Positions 1 to 8,178 are shown, counted from the stretch's first letter. The stretch: 26,255 bases of DNA from DASUTB01 sp036374835 (GCA_036374835.1 DASUTB010000034.1:1-26255), one strand, 5' to 3'. Notes: generated by a model from the letters alone, not told the origin. Numbers and translations are program-made.

Positions 1-650
1 TGTTCGATGGCGTATCGGGTGAGTTCGACGCGGTTGTGCAGATGGAGCTTGCCCAGCGTGTTCTGGACGTGGTTCTGTACCGTGCGGTGCGAGATCACCA
101 GCCGGTCGGCGATCTGCTTGTACGAGAGCCCTTTGGCGACGAGTCGCAGGACGTCGGTCTCGCGCTCGGTCAATGTCGGCCGCTCCGGCTCGTCCGCGGC
201 TGCCGGTCCGGTCGCCAGCCTGCGGTACTCGCCGAGGACGAGCCCGGCCAGCCCGGCGGTGAAAACGGCCTCGCCGCGAGCGGTCCGTTCGACCGCGTCC
301 AGCAGTTCGTCTCGGGTCGCGGATTTGACCAGGTAACCGATCGCACCCGCCTTCACCGAGTCCAGGACGTCCTGCCGCTCGCCGCTTGCCGATAGGACGA
401 GCACGCGAGCGTCCGGAGCGCTGCCCGCGAGAGCGCGGATCACTTCGACCCCGGACCTGTCCGGCAGCTGGAGATCGAGAATGACGACGTCCGGCGCGGC
501 CGCCGGCGCGACGCGGATCGCCTGACCGCCGTCACCGACAGCGGCCACGACCTCGTAGCCGGCATCAGTGAGGTCGCGGCTGACGTTGTCGCGCCACATC
601 GGGTGGTCGTCCACCACCATCACGCGTATCACATCAGATCCGCTCGTCAT
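1..650 (-). CDS. macR: LuxR/NarL-family response regulator, MacR-like (3' end cut by window edge)
   Basis: DNA-binding response regulator of a two-component system. Reading from ATG at 650, about 216 codons are present and the frame is open to the edge. A receiver domain comes first (acidic pair DD at 14-15, phospho-acceptor Asp59 in VVILDL, conserved Lys in GYLVKSA), then a LuxR-type helix-turn-helix (LTERETDVLRLVAKGLSYKQ, then HRTVQNHVQNTLGKL). Only the last few residues should be missing. The ATG overlaps the TGA of the upstream kinase gene (ATGA), so the two are translationally coupled and are a cognate pair. The HTH sequence and the MacS-like partner suggest the MacR branch of the family, and a matching operator lies at 2874-2889. 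That it is a response regulator is nearly certain; the MacR assignment is an inference from remembered family sequences. Confidence 0.85.
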   Translation of the reverse strand, partial: MTSGSDVIRVMVVDDHPMWRDNVSRDLTDAGYEVVAAVGDGGQAIRVAPAAAPDVVILDLQLPDRSGVEVIRALAGSAPDARVLVLSASGERQDVLDSVKAGAIGYLVKSATRDELLDAVERTARGEAVFTAGLAGLVLGEYRRLATGPAAADEPERPTLTERETDVLRLVAKGLSYKQIADRLVISHRTVQNHVQNTLGKLHLHNRVELTRYAIE

Positions 651-1786
651 CGCCGCAACGGTAGCCTCAGCTCGATCTCGGTCCCGTTGCCGGGTTCCGA
701 CGTGACGGTGGCCGTCCCGCCGGCGTCACGGACCCGACCGATGATCGATTGTGCGATGCCGAGCCGTCCTTCCTTCTTGGCTTCTACGAGCCTGTTCTCG
801 GCGAAGCCGGGGCCGTCGTCGCGGACGGTGACCGTCACGCCGTCCCGTTCCTCCTCGACAAGCACCCACGCCGGTGCATTAGGCCCGCAATGCAGTGCAA
901 CATTGTCGAGCGCGGCACCGACGGCTGCCGTGATCGCGTCGGCTTTGGCCGCCGGGAGCAGCACGGGCGTCGCCGGCGACGAGAGCGTGACGTCGGTCCG
1001 GGCGAATCGGCTCAGGCGCTCGCGCAGGTCGACAAGCGCGCTCGGGGCGTCGTCGGCCGGACGAGATCCGGCCACCAGAGTGCGCAGCGTCGCCTCCTGC
1101 TCGCCGGCGAGCCTGCCGAGTTGCGCGGCCTCGCCACCGATCTCGGAGCCGCGGCGTTGGATCAGCGCGAGCACCTGGAGCACCGAGTCGTGGATACCTC
1201 GGGCCAGCCGCTCGCGCTCTCGCGTCGCCGCCTCGCGCTCGGCGGCATGCGCAAGACGCTGCTCGGTGTCGGCGGCGAGTCGTGCCACGTATGCGGTGAT
1301 GAAGCCGGTCAGCAGCAGTAGCGCCGTCGCGTTGAGGCTCGGCTCCGGCGGCAGACCTATCACGAACCAGCCACGCACGGCGGCGTCCACCCCGCCGATG
1401 ACCAGTGCAACGAGCGTCGCGATGCGCCGTCCCGCGTGGATCGCTATCACCAGCAGGGGCGCCGCGACCCAGGCGCCGGGCAGCGTGACATTGCCGCTGT
1501 CCAGTTCCACGGCACCCAAGATCCAGTGGCTGGACGCCAGGACGGCGAGTGTCACGGCCAGGTCGGCCAAGATCAGTGGCGTCGTCCTGCGCGATCGGTC
1601 GGAGTAGGCCCAGGTGGCGACGGCCGTCCACACCACCATGATCGAGAGGACGAACCAGCCCAGTGCCGGATGGACGTAGTTGTCGTGACGGGACGAGACG
1701 AGGACGGCCGCGTACGCCAGCGCGAACCAGCGGAACAGCGCCGCGCCGCGCCACAGCAGGTCGACAAGTCCCACACGCCGGATCAT
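647..1786 (-). CDS. macS: MacS-like sensor histidine kinase (HisKA_3 type)
   Basis: Membrane sensor kinase, 379 aa from ATG 1786. The N-terminal half is hydrophobic, with five to six membrane segments (about 15-32, 42-60, 70-92, 104-116, 121-134, 152-170) and little extracytoplasmic sequence. This fits the DUF5931 input region of MacS-type kinases, which sense within the membrane. A short coiled linker leads to the HisKA_3 dimerisation helix RERLARGIHDSVLQVLALIQ with phospho-acceptor His199. The C-terminal HATPase_c domain has an N-box (LDNVALH), a G1 box (DDGPGF) and a final G2-type GNGTEIELRLPL. In-frame codons extend to 1873, but that stretch is basic, does not resemble the family and runs into the intergenic region, so 1786 is preferred. 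It overlaps the regulator by 4 nt. The kinase call is firm; the MacS name is moderately sure. Confidence 0.85.
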   Translation of the reverse strand: MIRRVGLVDLLWRGAALFRWFALAYAAVLVSSRHDNYVHPALGWFVLSIMVVWTAVATWAYSDRSRRTTPLILADLAVTLAVLASSHWILGAVELDSGNVTLPGAWVAAPLLVIAIHAGRRIATLVALVIGGVDAAVRGWFVIGLPPEPSLNATALLLLTGFITAYVARLAADTEQRLAHAAEREAATRERERLARGIHDSVLQVLALIQRRGSEIGGEAAQLGRLAGEQEATLRTLVAGSRPADDAPSALVDLRERLSRFARTDVTLSSPATPVLLPAAKADAITAAVGAALDNVALHCGPNAPAWVLVEEERDGVTVTVRDDGPGFAENRLVEAKKEGRLGIAQSIIGRVRDAGGTATVTSEPGNGTEIELRLPLRR

Positions 1787-1896
1787 GCCAGGATGCCGGA
1801 CATATCTCTTCCGCCGAGCGGATCTTTGCTGGTGCGGCGGCAATCCCGGGTCCATCCTGTGGCGCAGGGCCATTGATCGTCCCTTTGGAGGAAGAC
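1787..1896. promoter_or_regulatory. Divergent intergenic region between macS-like kinase and SnoaL-like gene
   Basis: 110 bp shared by two divergent starts. On the plus strand a strong Shine-Dalgarno GGAGGA lies at 1887-1892, four bases before the ATG at 1897. No convincing -10/-35 pair or palindrome was seen for either direction. Confidence 0.4.
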
Positions 1897-2487
1897 ATGA
1901 GAATCACCAACCTGTCCCGTGTCGCCACATTCGTCACGGCGGTGTTCCTGGCACTTGGCCTGGGGTTCACGTTCGGAGTCGCCCAGCAAGGCTCCGCACA
2001 GGCGCCGGCAAGCGGTGCGTCCAGCGCCGACCAGAGCCTGGTGGCCAATGAGAAATCGGCGCCGCAGAGCTCGAAGGCCTGCGTTCGCAGCCGGCACCAC
2101 CTGGAGCGCAACAAGCAGAATGTGGAGGCCTTCTACACCACGGCGTTCAACGACAAGGACCCACGACTGGCCGTCGAGCTCTACGGCGGCGACGAGTACA
2201 TCCAGCACAACCCGCTCGCCGCTAACGGCTTCGACGCCTTCATTGCGTTCGTGGAGGGTTTCACCGGTGCTTTCCCGGACGCGCATATCGAGATCGTTCG
2301 GATCGTCGCCGAGTGCGACCTCGTCGTCACCCACTCGCTGGCGACCGGCGCGGAGCCTGTCTACACCGAGCTCGGTACCAAGCTCGTCGACATCTTCCGC
2401 CTGGACGAGAACGGCAAGATCGTCGAGCATTGGGACGTCGGGGCACCCATCTCGCCGACCTCGGAGAACGGCAACCCCGAGGTGTGA
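1897..2487 (+). CDS. Secreted SnoaL-like / NTF2-fold protein
   Basis: 196 aa. It starts at ATG 1897, chosen because of the GGAGGA ribosome site just upstream and because the protein then begins with a clean signal peptide: MRITNLSR, a hydrophobic core about 9-28, and a likely signal-peptidase site after GSAQA near residue 36. The mature part (about 65-196) looks like a SnoaL/NTF2 alpha+beta cone: NKQNVEAFYTTAFNDKDP opens helix 1, then YIQHNPLAANGFDAFIAFVEGF, then strands ending IVEHWDVGAP, typical of the family's C-terminal strand. SnoaL-like folds bind small hydrophobic ligands; some are cyclases and many have no known reaction. Export outside the cell or into the envelope is predicted, and no substrate can be inferred. 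It is monocistronic, divergent from the kinase and convergent with the YiaA/B-like gene. Confidence 0.8.
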   Translation: MRITNLSRVATFVTAVFLALGLGFTFGVAQQGSAQAPASGASSADQSLVANEKSAPQSSKACVRSRHHLERNKQNVEAFYTTAFNDKDPRLAVELYGGDEYIQHNPLAANGFDAFIAFVEGFTGAFPDAHIEIVRIVAECDLVVTHSLATGAEPVYTELGTKLVDIFRLDENGKIVEHWDVGAPISPTSENGNPEV

Positions 2488-2500
2488 CACCCATGCCGAC

Positions 2501-2518
2501 GAGGGTGGCCCGACCCTC
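2501..2518. terminator. Possible bidirectional hairpin terminator
   Basis: A 6-bp GC-rich stem (GAGGGT / ACCCTC) with a 6-nt loop lies between the convergent stops at 2487 and 2517. There is no T-tract, so a factor-independent terminator of the short GC type common in actinobacteria is possible but unproven. Confidence 0.35.
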
Positions 2519-2804
2519 ACCCCGGCGTATTGAACGGGTCGTGCTCGCTGAGCAGCTTGTCCACGCGTGCCTGGTCGACGCGCTTGACGACGCTGTCCTC
2601 ATCCTGGCGGTCCCGGATGACCTTGGACAAGGTGAACGTGGACGTCACCAGATAGAGGATGCCCATCGTCAAGAACGCTTGGATCCACGGCTCGGCGCGG
2701 AGCTGGTAGATCGCGATCACAACCGCGCTGAGGGCGATCCCGAACGAGATGATGGCCTGGATGTAGAACGCTGTGGTGGTCCGTGGACTCGTGAAAGTGG
2801 TCAT
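2517..2804 (-). CDS. YiaA/YiaB-type two-helix membrane protein
   Basis: 95 aa from ATG 2804; an upstream in-frame codon at 2852 gives an unconvincing extension. Two hydrophobic helices, about 13-34 (FYIQAIISFGIALSAVVIAIY) and about 40-58 (IQAFLTMGILYLVTSTFTLSK), are followed by a charged C-terminal tail (IRDRQDEDSVVKRVDQARVDKL). This is the YiaAB two-helix domain, found in small inner-membrane proteins of unknown function. A perfect 16-bp palindrome at 2874-2889, about 70 bp upstream of the start, is the likely operator and resembles the MacR site, so control by the neighbouring MacRS-like pair is plausible. The domain call is good; the function is unknown. Confidence 0.75.
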   Translation of the reverse strand: MTTFTSPRTTTAFYIQAIISFGIALSAVVIAIYQLRAEPWIQAFLTMGILYLVTSTFTLSKVIRDRQDEDSVVKRVDQARVDKLLSEHDPFNTPG

Positions 2805-2863
2805 GGCATCGAGCGTGCCCGGCCAAGCGGCGGTCGTCTTGAGCCGTCGCACTCATGTGCGGC

Positions 2864-2899
2864 GCGTGCGGCGTGAGTACCGGTACTCATGCTGCACGC
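2864..2899. promoter_or_regulatory. Extended palindrome containing a MacR-like operator
   Basis: The core TGAGTACCGGTACTCA (2874-2889) is a perfect 16-bp palindrome, with outer symmetric arms GCGTGC (2864-2869) and GCACGC (2894-2899). From memory, the Streptomyces MacR consensus is TGAGTAC, two free bases, GTACTCA; the core fits it exactly. It lies 70-85 bp upstream of the minus-strand YiaA/B-like gene, a position suited to regulation of that promoter. Confidence 0.6.
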
Positions 2900-2921
2900 G
2901 CCACTGGGTCGGCCTGCTTGA

Positions 2922-2984
2922 TAACGGTTAGCGTCGCTTCGACGGGTCGTTAGGCAATTTGAAGCGACGTTTACGTGATCATTC
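2922..2984 (+). repeat. Solo copy of dispersed inverted-repeat element (family I)
   Basis: This 63-bp stretch matches the right half of the element at 18388-18605. It begins TAACGGTTAGCG, continues TCGACGGGTCGTTAGGCA, and ends CGTTTACGTGATCATTC. It overlaps the end of the second ABC-transporter gene: the TGATCA in the repeat supplies that gene's TGA stop (2981-2979, minus strand). No opposite end of the element was found nearby, so this is a solo end or a one-ended copy. Confidence 0.75.
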
Positions 2985-4757
2985 TGAGGGGGTGCCGTGC
3001 CAGGACTCCCACAGTGAGGCGTAGGAGCCGCCTGCGGCGACGAGTTCGTCGTGGCTGCCGAGCTCGCTGATGAGCCCGTCCTCGACGACGGCCACCCGGT
3101 CGGCGTCGTGTGCGGTGTGCAGTCGGTGCGCGATCGCGACCACCGTCCGTCCCTCGAGCACTGCCCCGAGCGCGCGCTCCAGGTCGCGCGCCGCGCGCGG
3201 GTCGAGCAGCGAAGTCGCCTCGTCGAGCACCAGCGTGTGCGGGTCGGCCAGCACGATCCGCGCGAGCGCCAGCTGCTGGGCCTGTGCGGCACCGATGGTC
3301 TGCCCGCCCGAGCCCACCACCGTGTCGAGCCCCTCGGGCAACTCTTCCACCCAGTCGAGGGCATCGACCGCGGCCAGCGCGTTACGCAGGTCGGCGTCGG
3401 ACGCGTTCTGCAACGCCAGCGCGAGGTTCTCCCGGATCGTTCCGACGAAGACGTGGTGCTCCTGCGTGACGAGCACCACCTCGCGTCGCAGCTGCTCCAC
3501 CGGCAGGTCGACCAGCCGGACACCGCCGACGTCCACTCTCCCGGTACGCGGCGGATGGATACCGGCGATCAGCCGCCCGAGCGTCGACTTACCCGCGCCG
3601 GACGGCCCGACCATGGCCAGCCGTTCGCCATGAATGAGCGTCAACGACACACCGTGCAGCACGTCCATGCCCTCGCGGTACGCGTACCGGACGTCGTCGG
3701 CCGCGATGTCCTCGCCGTGCGGCTCGTCGCCCGATACGGTGCGGTCGGCCGGAACCTTGGCGATGCCGACGATCCGCGCGAGCGACGACGTACCGACCTG
3801 CAGTTCATCGAGCCACGAGACAAGCCGGTCGACCGGGTCGACGATCTGCACCATGTAGATCACCACCGCGGTCATCTGGCCGACCGTCGCGTAGCCGTTC
3901 GCGGCGAGCCAGGAACCCCACGCGAGCGTGGCGACGACCGGCAGCACGTACGACATCTCCGCGGTGGGAAACCACACCGAACGCAGGAACAACGTGCGCC
4001 GTTCGGCGGCGTAGGCCTCGCGCAGGTCGTCATCGAGCCGGTCGATCCGCACGCCGGAGAGGTGCAACGCCTCGACCGTCCGGGCGCCGTCCACCGTCTC
4101 GGTGACGGTGCCGTCGATCTCGGCGTAGGCCGCCCGTTCCCAGAGGTAACCGTCGCGGGCGCGGTTGAGATACCAGCGCGTCCCCGCATACAGCAGCGGC
4201 ACGCCGACGATCGCGCCGGCGGCGACCAGCGGCCCCACGATCACGGCCGCCACCAGGGTCAGCGCCGTGGTCAGCAGCGCGACGAGGATCTCGGGGACGG
4301 CGAACCGTACCGTCCGCGAGATCGCGTCGACGTCGCCGGTCGTCCGGGCGATCAGATCGCCGGTGCCGGCACGCTCGACCGTCGAGAGCGGCAAGCCGAG
4401 AACACGAGCCATGAACGTCTCGCGTAGCTCGGCGAACACCCGCTCGCCGAGGTCGAGCGACCGCTTGACCGCCATCTTGGTCAAGATCGTCTGCACCACG
4501 ATGGCGGCGGCCAGGATGAGCGCCACCCGGTTGACGAAACCCGCCGTGGTGCCGGCGAGCAGCGCGTCGACGATGCGACCGAGAAGGTACGGCCCGGCGA
4601 GTCCGGCGATCGCGGCGAGCACGTGCAGCACGACCGAGATGATCAACGGTCGGCGGTGCCGACGGAACAGGAACTTCGCCTCGGCCCGGACGTCGGCCGG
4701 TGTGGCCACGGGCAGCCGGCCCGCCGGTTCGCCCTTGGGCGCGCGGTGCGTCGTCAT
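2979..4757 (-). CDS. ABC exporter, catalytically competent half (TMD-NBD fusion)
   Basis: 592 aa from ATG 4757, which overlaps the TGA of the upstream ABC gene (ATGA) and is preceded by an AGGAGG ribosome site. A six-helix transmembrane domain occupies about 37-325 and the nucleotide-binding domain about 350-590. Walker A GPSGAGKST (384-392), Q-loop Gln432, Walker B LVLDEA (509-514, Glu513) and the H-loop His544 are all canonical. The signature, normally LSGGQ, is IGAAQ (488-492). This half therefore supplies the nucleotide-binding and catalytic face of the active site but a defective signature to the other site. The long open frame continues to 5693, but that part is antisense-shadow sequence inside the partner gene. 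Substrate unknown (drug, lipid or peptide export are the family's usual roles). The last two codons lie in a dispersed repeat. Confidence 0.92.
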   Translation of the reverse strand: MTTHRAPKGEPAGRLPVATPADVRAEAKFLFRRHRRPLIISVVLHVLAAIAGLAGPYLLGRIVDALLAGTTAGFVNRVALILAAAIVVQTILTKMAVKRSLDLGERVFAELRETFMARVLGLPLSTVERAGTGDLIARTTGDVDAISRTVRFAVPEILVALLTTALTLVAAVIVGPLVAAGAIVGVPLLYAGTRWYLNRARDGYLWERAAYAEIDGTVTETVDGARTVEALHLSGVRIDRLDDDLREAYAAERRTLFLRSVWFPTAEMSYVLPVVATLAWGSWLAANGYATVGQMTAVVIYMVQIVDPVDRLVSWLDELQVGTSSLARIVGIAKVPADRTVSGDEPHGEDIAADDVRYAYREGMDVLHGVSLTLIHGERLAMVGPSGAGKSTLGRLIAGIHPPRTGRVDVGGVRLVDLPVEQLRREVVLVTQEHHVFVGTIRENLALALQNASDADLRNALAAVDALDWVEELPEGLDTVVGSGGQTIGAAQAQQLALARIVLADPHTLVLDEATSLLDPRAARDLERALGAVLEGRTVVAIAHRLHTAHDADRVAVVEDGLISELGSHDELVAAGGSYASLWESWHGTPSE

Positions 4758-6502
4758 GCCAGTACCTCCTCCCTGGTGACGGTGCGGCGATAGTCCGGAA
4801 TGTTGTTGAGCAGGTCCTCGTGGGTGCCGGTAGCGGCGACCGAGCCGTCCGCGAGCCAGGCGACGGTGTCGGCCTTCGCCAGCAGCAGCGGGCTGCCCGT
4901 GATCACGAGCGTGGTCTTGCCGAGGCGGGCCCGGCGCAGGTTTCCCGCGATCGCCGCCTCGGTGTGGGCGTCGACCGCGCTGGTCGGCTCGACGAGGATC
5001 AGGATCTCCGGGTCGATCAGCAGCGCCCGGGCCAGCGCGACCCGCTGGCGCTGCCCGCCGGACAGCGAACGGGCCCGTTCGTCCACGATGCCGTCCAGGC
5101 CCACCTGCACCGACTCGAGCACGTCTCCGGCGGCGGCCACCTCGATCGCCTTCAGCATGGCAGCGTCGCTGTGTACTCCGGCCGGGTCGAGCGCGGTTCG
5201 GATCGTGCCGGTGAACAGCATCGGCTCCGGGTCGCTCACGACCACGCGGCGGCGGACGTCGGCCAGCGCCAACCGGTCGAGTGGGATGCCGTCGAGCGTT
5301 ACTCCGTTGCCGGGCACCAGGCGGCCGAGCCGGTCGGCCACCGCGGATGCCTCGGCCGGTCGATTCGATGCAAGCATGGTGAGCTCGCCCGGCCGGACGG
5401 TGAGCCCGGTGTGGTGGTCGATCAGCACACCGGGCGTCGAGGCGGCGGCCAGGTGCGGGCCGGTGCCGTTCGTGCCGGGTCCGGCGGGCGCCGGCTGCGG
5501 CTCGGTCGGCACGTCCCGCTCGATCTGGAGCACGGTGATCACACGCTTGGCCCCGACGAGCGCTCGGGTCGCCACGAACGTCATCTCGCCGGCGGTGCGC
5601 ACCGGGATCATCAGGAAGAACGCGAAGCCGTAGAGCATCACGAGCGTGCCGGGCCGGACCGTCCCGTCCATGACCAGATGGGCACCGACCCACGTCAGCA
5701 GCACCAGGAACGCGCCGGGCAGCAGCACCATCATCGAGTCGAGGACGGAGACCATCGTGGCCAGCCGGACGCCCTTGCGCCGGACGCCGTCGGACTTGGT
5801 GTTGTACCGGCCGGCGAACACCCGCTCGCCACCGATGCCGCGCAGCACCCGGAGACCGACCACGGTGTCCGCGCCGAGCGAGGTCAGCTTGCCCAGGGAC
5901 TCCCGGAACTCGCGCTGCCGCCGCTGGAACGGCCGGATGATCGGGGCCAGCGCGCCGACCAGCGCCGGTACACCGATCAGCACAATCAGGCCGAGGGCGA
6001 ACGACGTCTGCATGACGATGACGGCCACGACGACATACGCCATGACCGCGCCGGCGAACCGCGAGATCACTTCGAAGACGTGCCCGATGTGATGCGCATC
6101 GGACGACGTGGTGGCCACGACGTCACCGGTCGGCATCTTCGCGGGCACCGCCGGACCGGTCCGGGAGGCGTGCCGGCCGACCAGCTGGATCACCCGGAAC
6201 GCCGAGTACAGCCAGTTCGCCACCGCCGCGCGGTGCCGCACGACGCCGACCAGAGCCTGGATCAGGCCGAGCAGCGCGGCGACCGCGACCCAGACCATGG
6301 CGCCGCGACTGTCGCCGTCGTCCACCTCGTCGATGCCCCGGCCGATGGCCAGCGGCATGACCGCCTGGGCAAGCATCCAGATCACGCCGAGCAGGGCCGC
6401 GATGCCGATGGTCGCCTTCTGCTCGCGCGCAAGCCACCATAAGAACCGTGCCGGAGAGCGGGTATCCGGGACGCCCGGATCGGCGTAGGGAAGTAGGCGC
6501 AT
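4754..6502 (-). CDS. ABC exporter, degenerate-site half (TMD-NBD fusion)
   Basis: 582 aa from ATG 6502. The transmembrane domain spans about 30-310, followed by a Pro/Gly-rich linker (331-356) and the NBD. The signature LSGGQ (480-484) is intact. Walker A has lost the P-loop (376-388, LASNRPAEASAVA, no GKS/T), the Q-loop Gln is Asp (VVVSDPEP), the Walker B Asp is Val (LILVEP, 501-506, Glu505 kept), and the H-loop His is replaced (ITGSP). It must therefore pair with the downstream half, giving one working and one dead ATP site, as in heterodimeric exporters such as TM287/288 and BmrCD, but with more complete loss than usual. A TAGCCT -10 hexamer 8 nt before the ATG, with no Shine-Dalgarno, suggests a leaderless mRNA. 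Divergent from guaA. Confidence 0.9.
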   Translation of the reverse strand: MRLLPYADPGVPDTRSPARFLWWLAREQKATIGIAALLGVIWMLAQAVMPLAIGRGIDEVDDGDSRGAMVWVAVAALLGLIQALVGVVRHRAAVANWLYSAFRVIQLVGRHASRTGPAVPAKMPTGDVVATTSSDAHHIGHVFEVISRFAGAVMAYVVVAVIVMQTSFALGLIVLIGVPALVGALAPIIRPFQRRQREFRESLGKLTSLGADTVVGLRVLRGIGGERVFAGRYNTKSDGVRRKGVRLATMVSVLDSMMVLLPGAFLVLLTWVGAHLVMDGTVRPGTLVMLYGFAFFLMIPVRTAGEMTFVATRALVGAKRVITVLQIERDVPTEPQPAPAGPGTNGTGPHLAAASTPGVLIDHHTGLTVRPGELTMLASNRPAEASAVADRLGRLVPGNGVTLDGIPLDRLALADVRRRVVVSDPEPMLFTGTIRTALDPAGVHSDAAMLKAIEVAAAGDVLESVQVGLDGIVDERARSLSGGQRQRVALARALLIDPEILILVEPTSAVDAHTEAAIAGNLRRARLGKTTLVITGSPLLLAKADTVAWLADGSVAATGTHEDLLNNIPDYRRTVTREEVLA

Positions 6503-6510
6503 GGTAGTCC

Positions 6511-6516
6511 AGGCTA
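6511..6516 (-). promoter_or_regulatory. -10 element (TAGCCT) of the ABC exporter operon
   Basis: A TANNNT hexamer on the minus strand ends 8 nt before ATG 6502. No Shine-Dalgarno is visible, so transcription probably begins at or next to the start codon. No good -35 was seen. Confidence 0.45.
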
Positions 6517-6597
6517 GGTTTGCGCACTGACAGAGCGCACCTGAATTTCACTCGCGGCGTAGCCGCTGACGGGCCAGCGGGCGAAGTGGCACCCCGG

Positions 6598-6603
6598 TAA
6601 GCT
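6598..6603 (+). promoter_or_regulatory. -10 element (TAAGCT) of guaA
   Basis: TAAGCT is followed by 7 nt and then the GTG start of guaA. The spacing is typical of leaderless actinobacterial promoters, and no ribosome site is present. Confidence 0.5.
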
Positions 6604-6610
6604 CTTCAGC

Positions 6611-8170
6611 GTGCATGACACTGTTCTGGTCGTCGATTACGGCGCGCAGTACGCCCAGCTCATCGCCCGTCGCGTTCGGGAGGCGCGGGTCTATTCGGAG
6701 ATCGTCCCGCACTCGATGCCGGTCGCCGAGATGCTGGCCAAACGTCCGGCGGCGATCATTCTGTCCGGCGGGCCGTCCAGCGTGTATGCCGACGGCGCCC
6801 CGGGCGCGGACGCATCGCTGTTCGAAGCCGGTGTACCGGTGTTCGGAATCTGCTACGGCTTCCAGGCGATGGCCCGGTCGTTGGGCGGCTTCGTAGCTCC
6901 CACCGGAGTGTCGGAGTTCGGCCGGACGCCGGTGCGCGTCGACCGGAACGGGACGCTGCTGGCCGGGCTACCGGAGCGATACAACGTCTGGATGAGCCAC
7001 GGCGACGCGGTCGCCAGGGCACCGGAAGGGTTCGCCGTGCTCGCGTCGTCGGCCGGGTCGGACGTCGCCGCATTCGAGGACCTCGATCGCGCGCTGGCCG
7101 GCGTCCAGTGGCATCCGGAAGTGATGCACACCGAGCACGGCCAAGCGGTGCTCGAACGCTTCCTCTTCGACATCGCCGGAGCGCGGCCGACCTGGACGAT
7201 GGCGAACATCATCGACGACTCGGTCGCCGCGATCCGCGAACAGGTGGGCGACAAACACATCATCTGCGGGCTCTCCGGCGGCGTCGACTCCGCGGTCGCC
7301 GCGGCATTGGTGCAGCGGGCGGTCGGCGACCAACTCACGTGTGTCTTCGTCGATCACGGGCTGCTGCGCGCCGACGAGGCGAAGCAGGTCGAGAAGGACT
7401 TCGTGGCCGCCACGGGAGTCGACCTGCATGTGGTGGAGGCGCAGGAGCAGTTCCTCGCCGCGCTGTCGGGCGTCACCGACCCCGAGGAGAAACGCAAGAT
7501 CATCGGCCGCGAGTTCATCCGGTCGTTCGAACAGGCGGCGCGCGACGTCGCAGCCAAAGCCGGTGCGGCCGGCGAGCCGGTGCAGTTCCTCGTCCAGGGC
7601 ACGCTGTATCCGGATGTCGTCGAGTCCGGCGGTGGCGAGGGCGCGGCGAACATCAAAAGTCATCACAACGTCGGCGGCCTGCCGGACGATCTGCAGTTCT
7701 CCCTCGTCGAGCCGCTGCGCAGCCTGTTCAAGGACGAGGTGCGCGCGGTCGGCGAACAGCTCGGGCTGCCGTCCGAGATCGTCTGGCGCCATCCATTCCC
7801 GGGCCCGGGGCTGGCGATCCGGATCATCGGCGCGGTCGACGCCGAGCGTCTCGACGTCCTGCGCCGCGCCGACGCGATCGCCCGCGAGGAGTTGCGGACT
7901 GCCGGTCTGGAGCGCGACGTCTGGCAATTCCCCGTCGTGCTGCTCGCCGACGTGCGTTCGGTCGGTGTGCAAGGGGACGGGCGGACGTACGGCCATCCGA
8001 TCGTGCTGCGACCGGTCAGTTCCGAGGACGCGATGACCGCCGACTGGTCGCGGCTCCCGCACGAGTTGCTCGAGCGGATTTCGACTCGGATCACCAACGA
8101 GGTTCGCGAGGTCAACCGGGTAGTCTTGGACATCACGAGCAAGCCGCCCGGAACCATCGAGTGGGAGTAG
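6611..8170 (+). CDS. guaA: GMP synthase (glutamine-hydrolysing)
   Basis: 519 aa, full length for the family. It converts XMP, glutamine and ATP to GMP, the last step of de novo guanine nucleotide synthesis, in the cytoplasm. The N-terminal class I glutamine amidotransferase domain (4-190) has the triad Cys81 (GICYG), His168 and Glu170 (WHPEV). The ATP-pyrophosphatase domain follows with the P-loop SGGVDS (222-227), and the C-terminal dimerisation/XMP domain ends ITSKPPGTIEWE, the family's characteristic tail. The GTG start at 6611 fits both the family N-terminus and the -10 box 7 nt upstream; initiation is probably leaderless. The DUF1707-TM2 gene follows within 10 nt and may be cotranscribed. 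Confidence 0.98.
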   Translation: MHDTVLVVDYGAQYAQLIARRVREARVYSEIVPHSMPVAEMLAKRPAAIILSGGPSSVYADGAPGADASLFEAGVPVFGICYGFQAMARSLGGFVAPTGVSEFGRTPVRVDRNGTLLAGLPERYNVWMSHGDAVARAPEGFAVLASSAGSDVAAFEDLDRALAGVQWHPEVMHTEHGQAVLERFLFDIAGARPTWTMANIIDDSVAAIREQVGDKHIICGLSGGVDSAVAAALVQRAVGDQLTCVFVDHGLLRADEAKQVEKDFVAATGVDLHVVEAQEQFLAALSGVTDPEEKRKIIGREFIRSFEQAARDVAAKAGAAGEPVQFLVQGTLYPDVVESGGGEGAANIKSHHNVGGLPDDLQFSLVEPLRSLFKDEVRAVGEQLGLPSEIVWRHPFPGPGLAIRIIGAVDAERLDVLRRADAIAREELRTAGLERDVWQFPVVLLADVRSVGVQGDGRTYGHPIVLRPVSSEDAMTADWSRLPHELLERISTRITNEVREVNRVVLDITSKPPGTIEWE

Positions 8171-8178
8171 AACCGGCC

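Noticed and set aside
4758..5693. N-terminal extension of the second ABC gene upstream of 4757
   Set aside because: Lies in a different frame of the first ABC gene and is Arg/Gly/Ala-rich. The ATG at 4757 has a strong ribosome site and the standard ATGA overlap.
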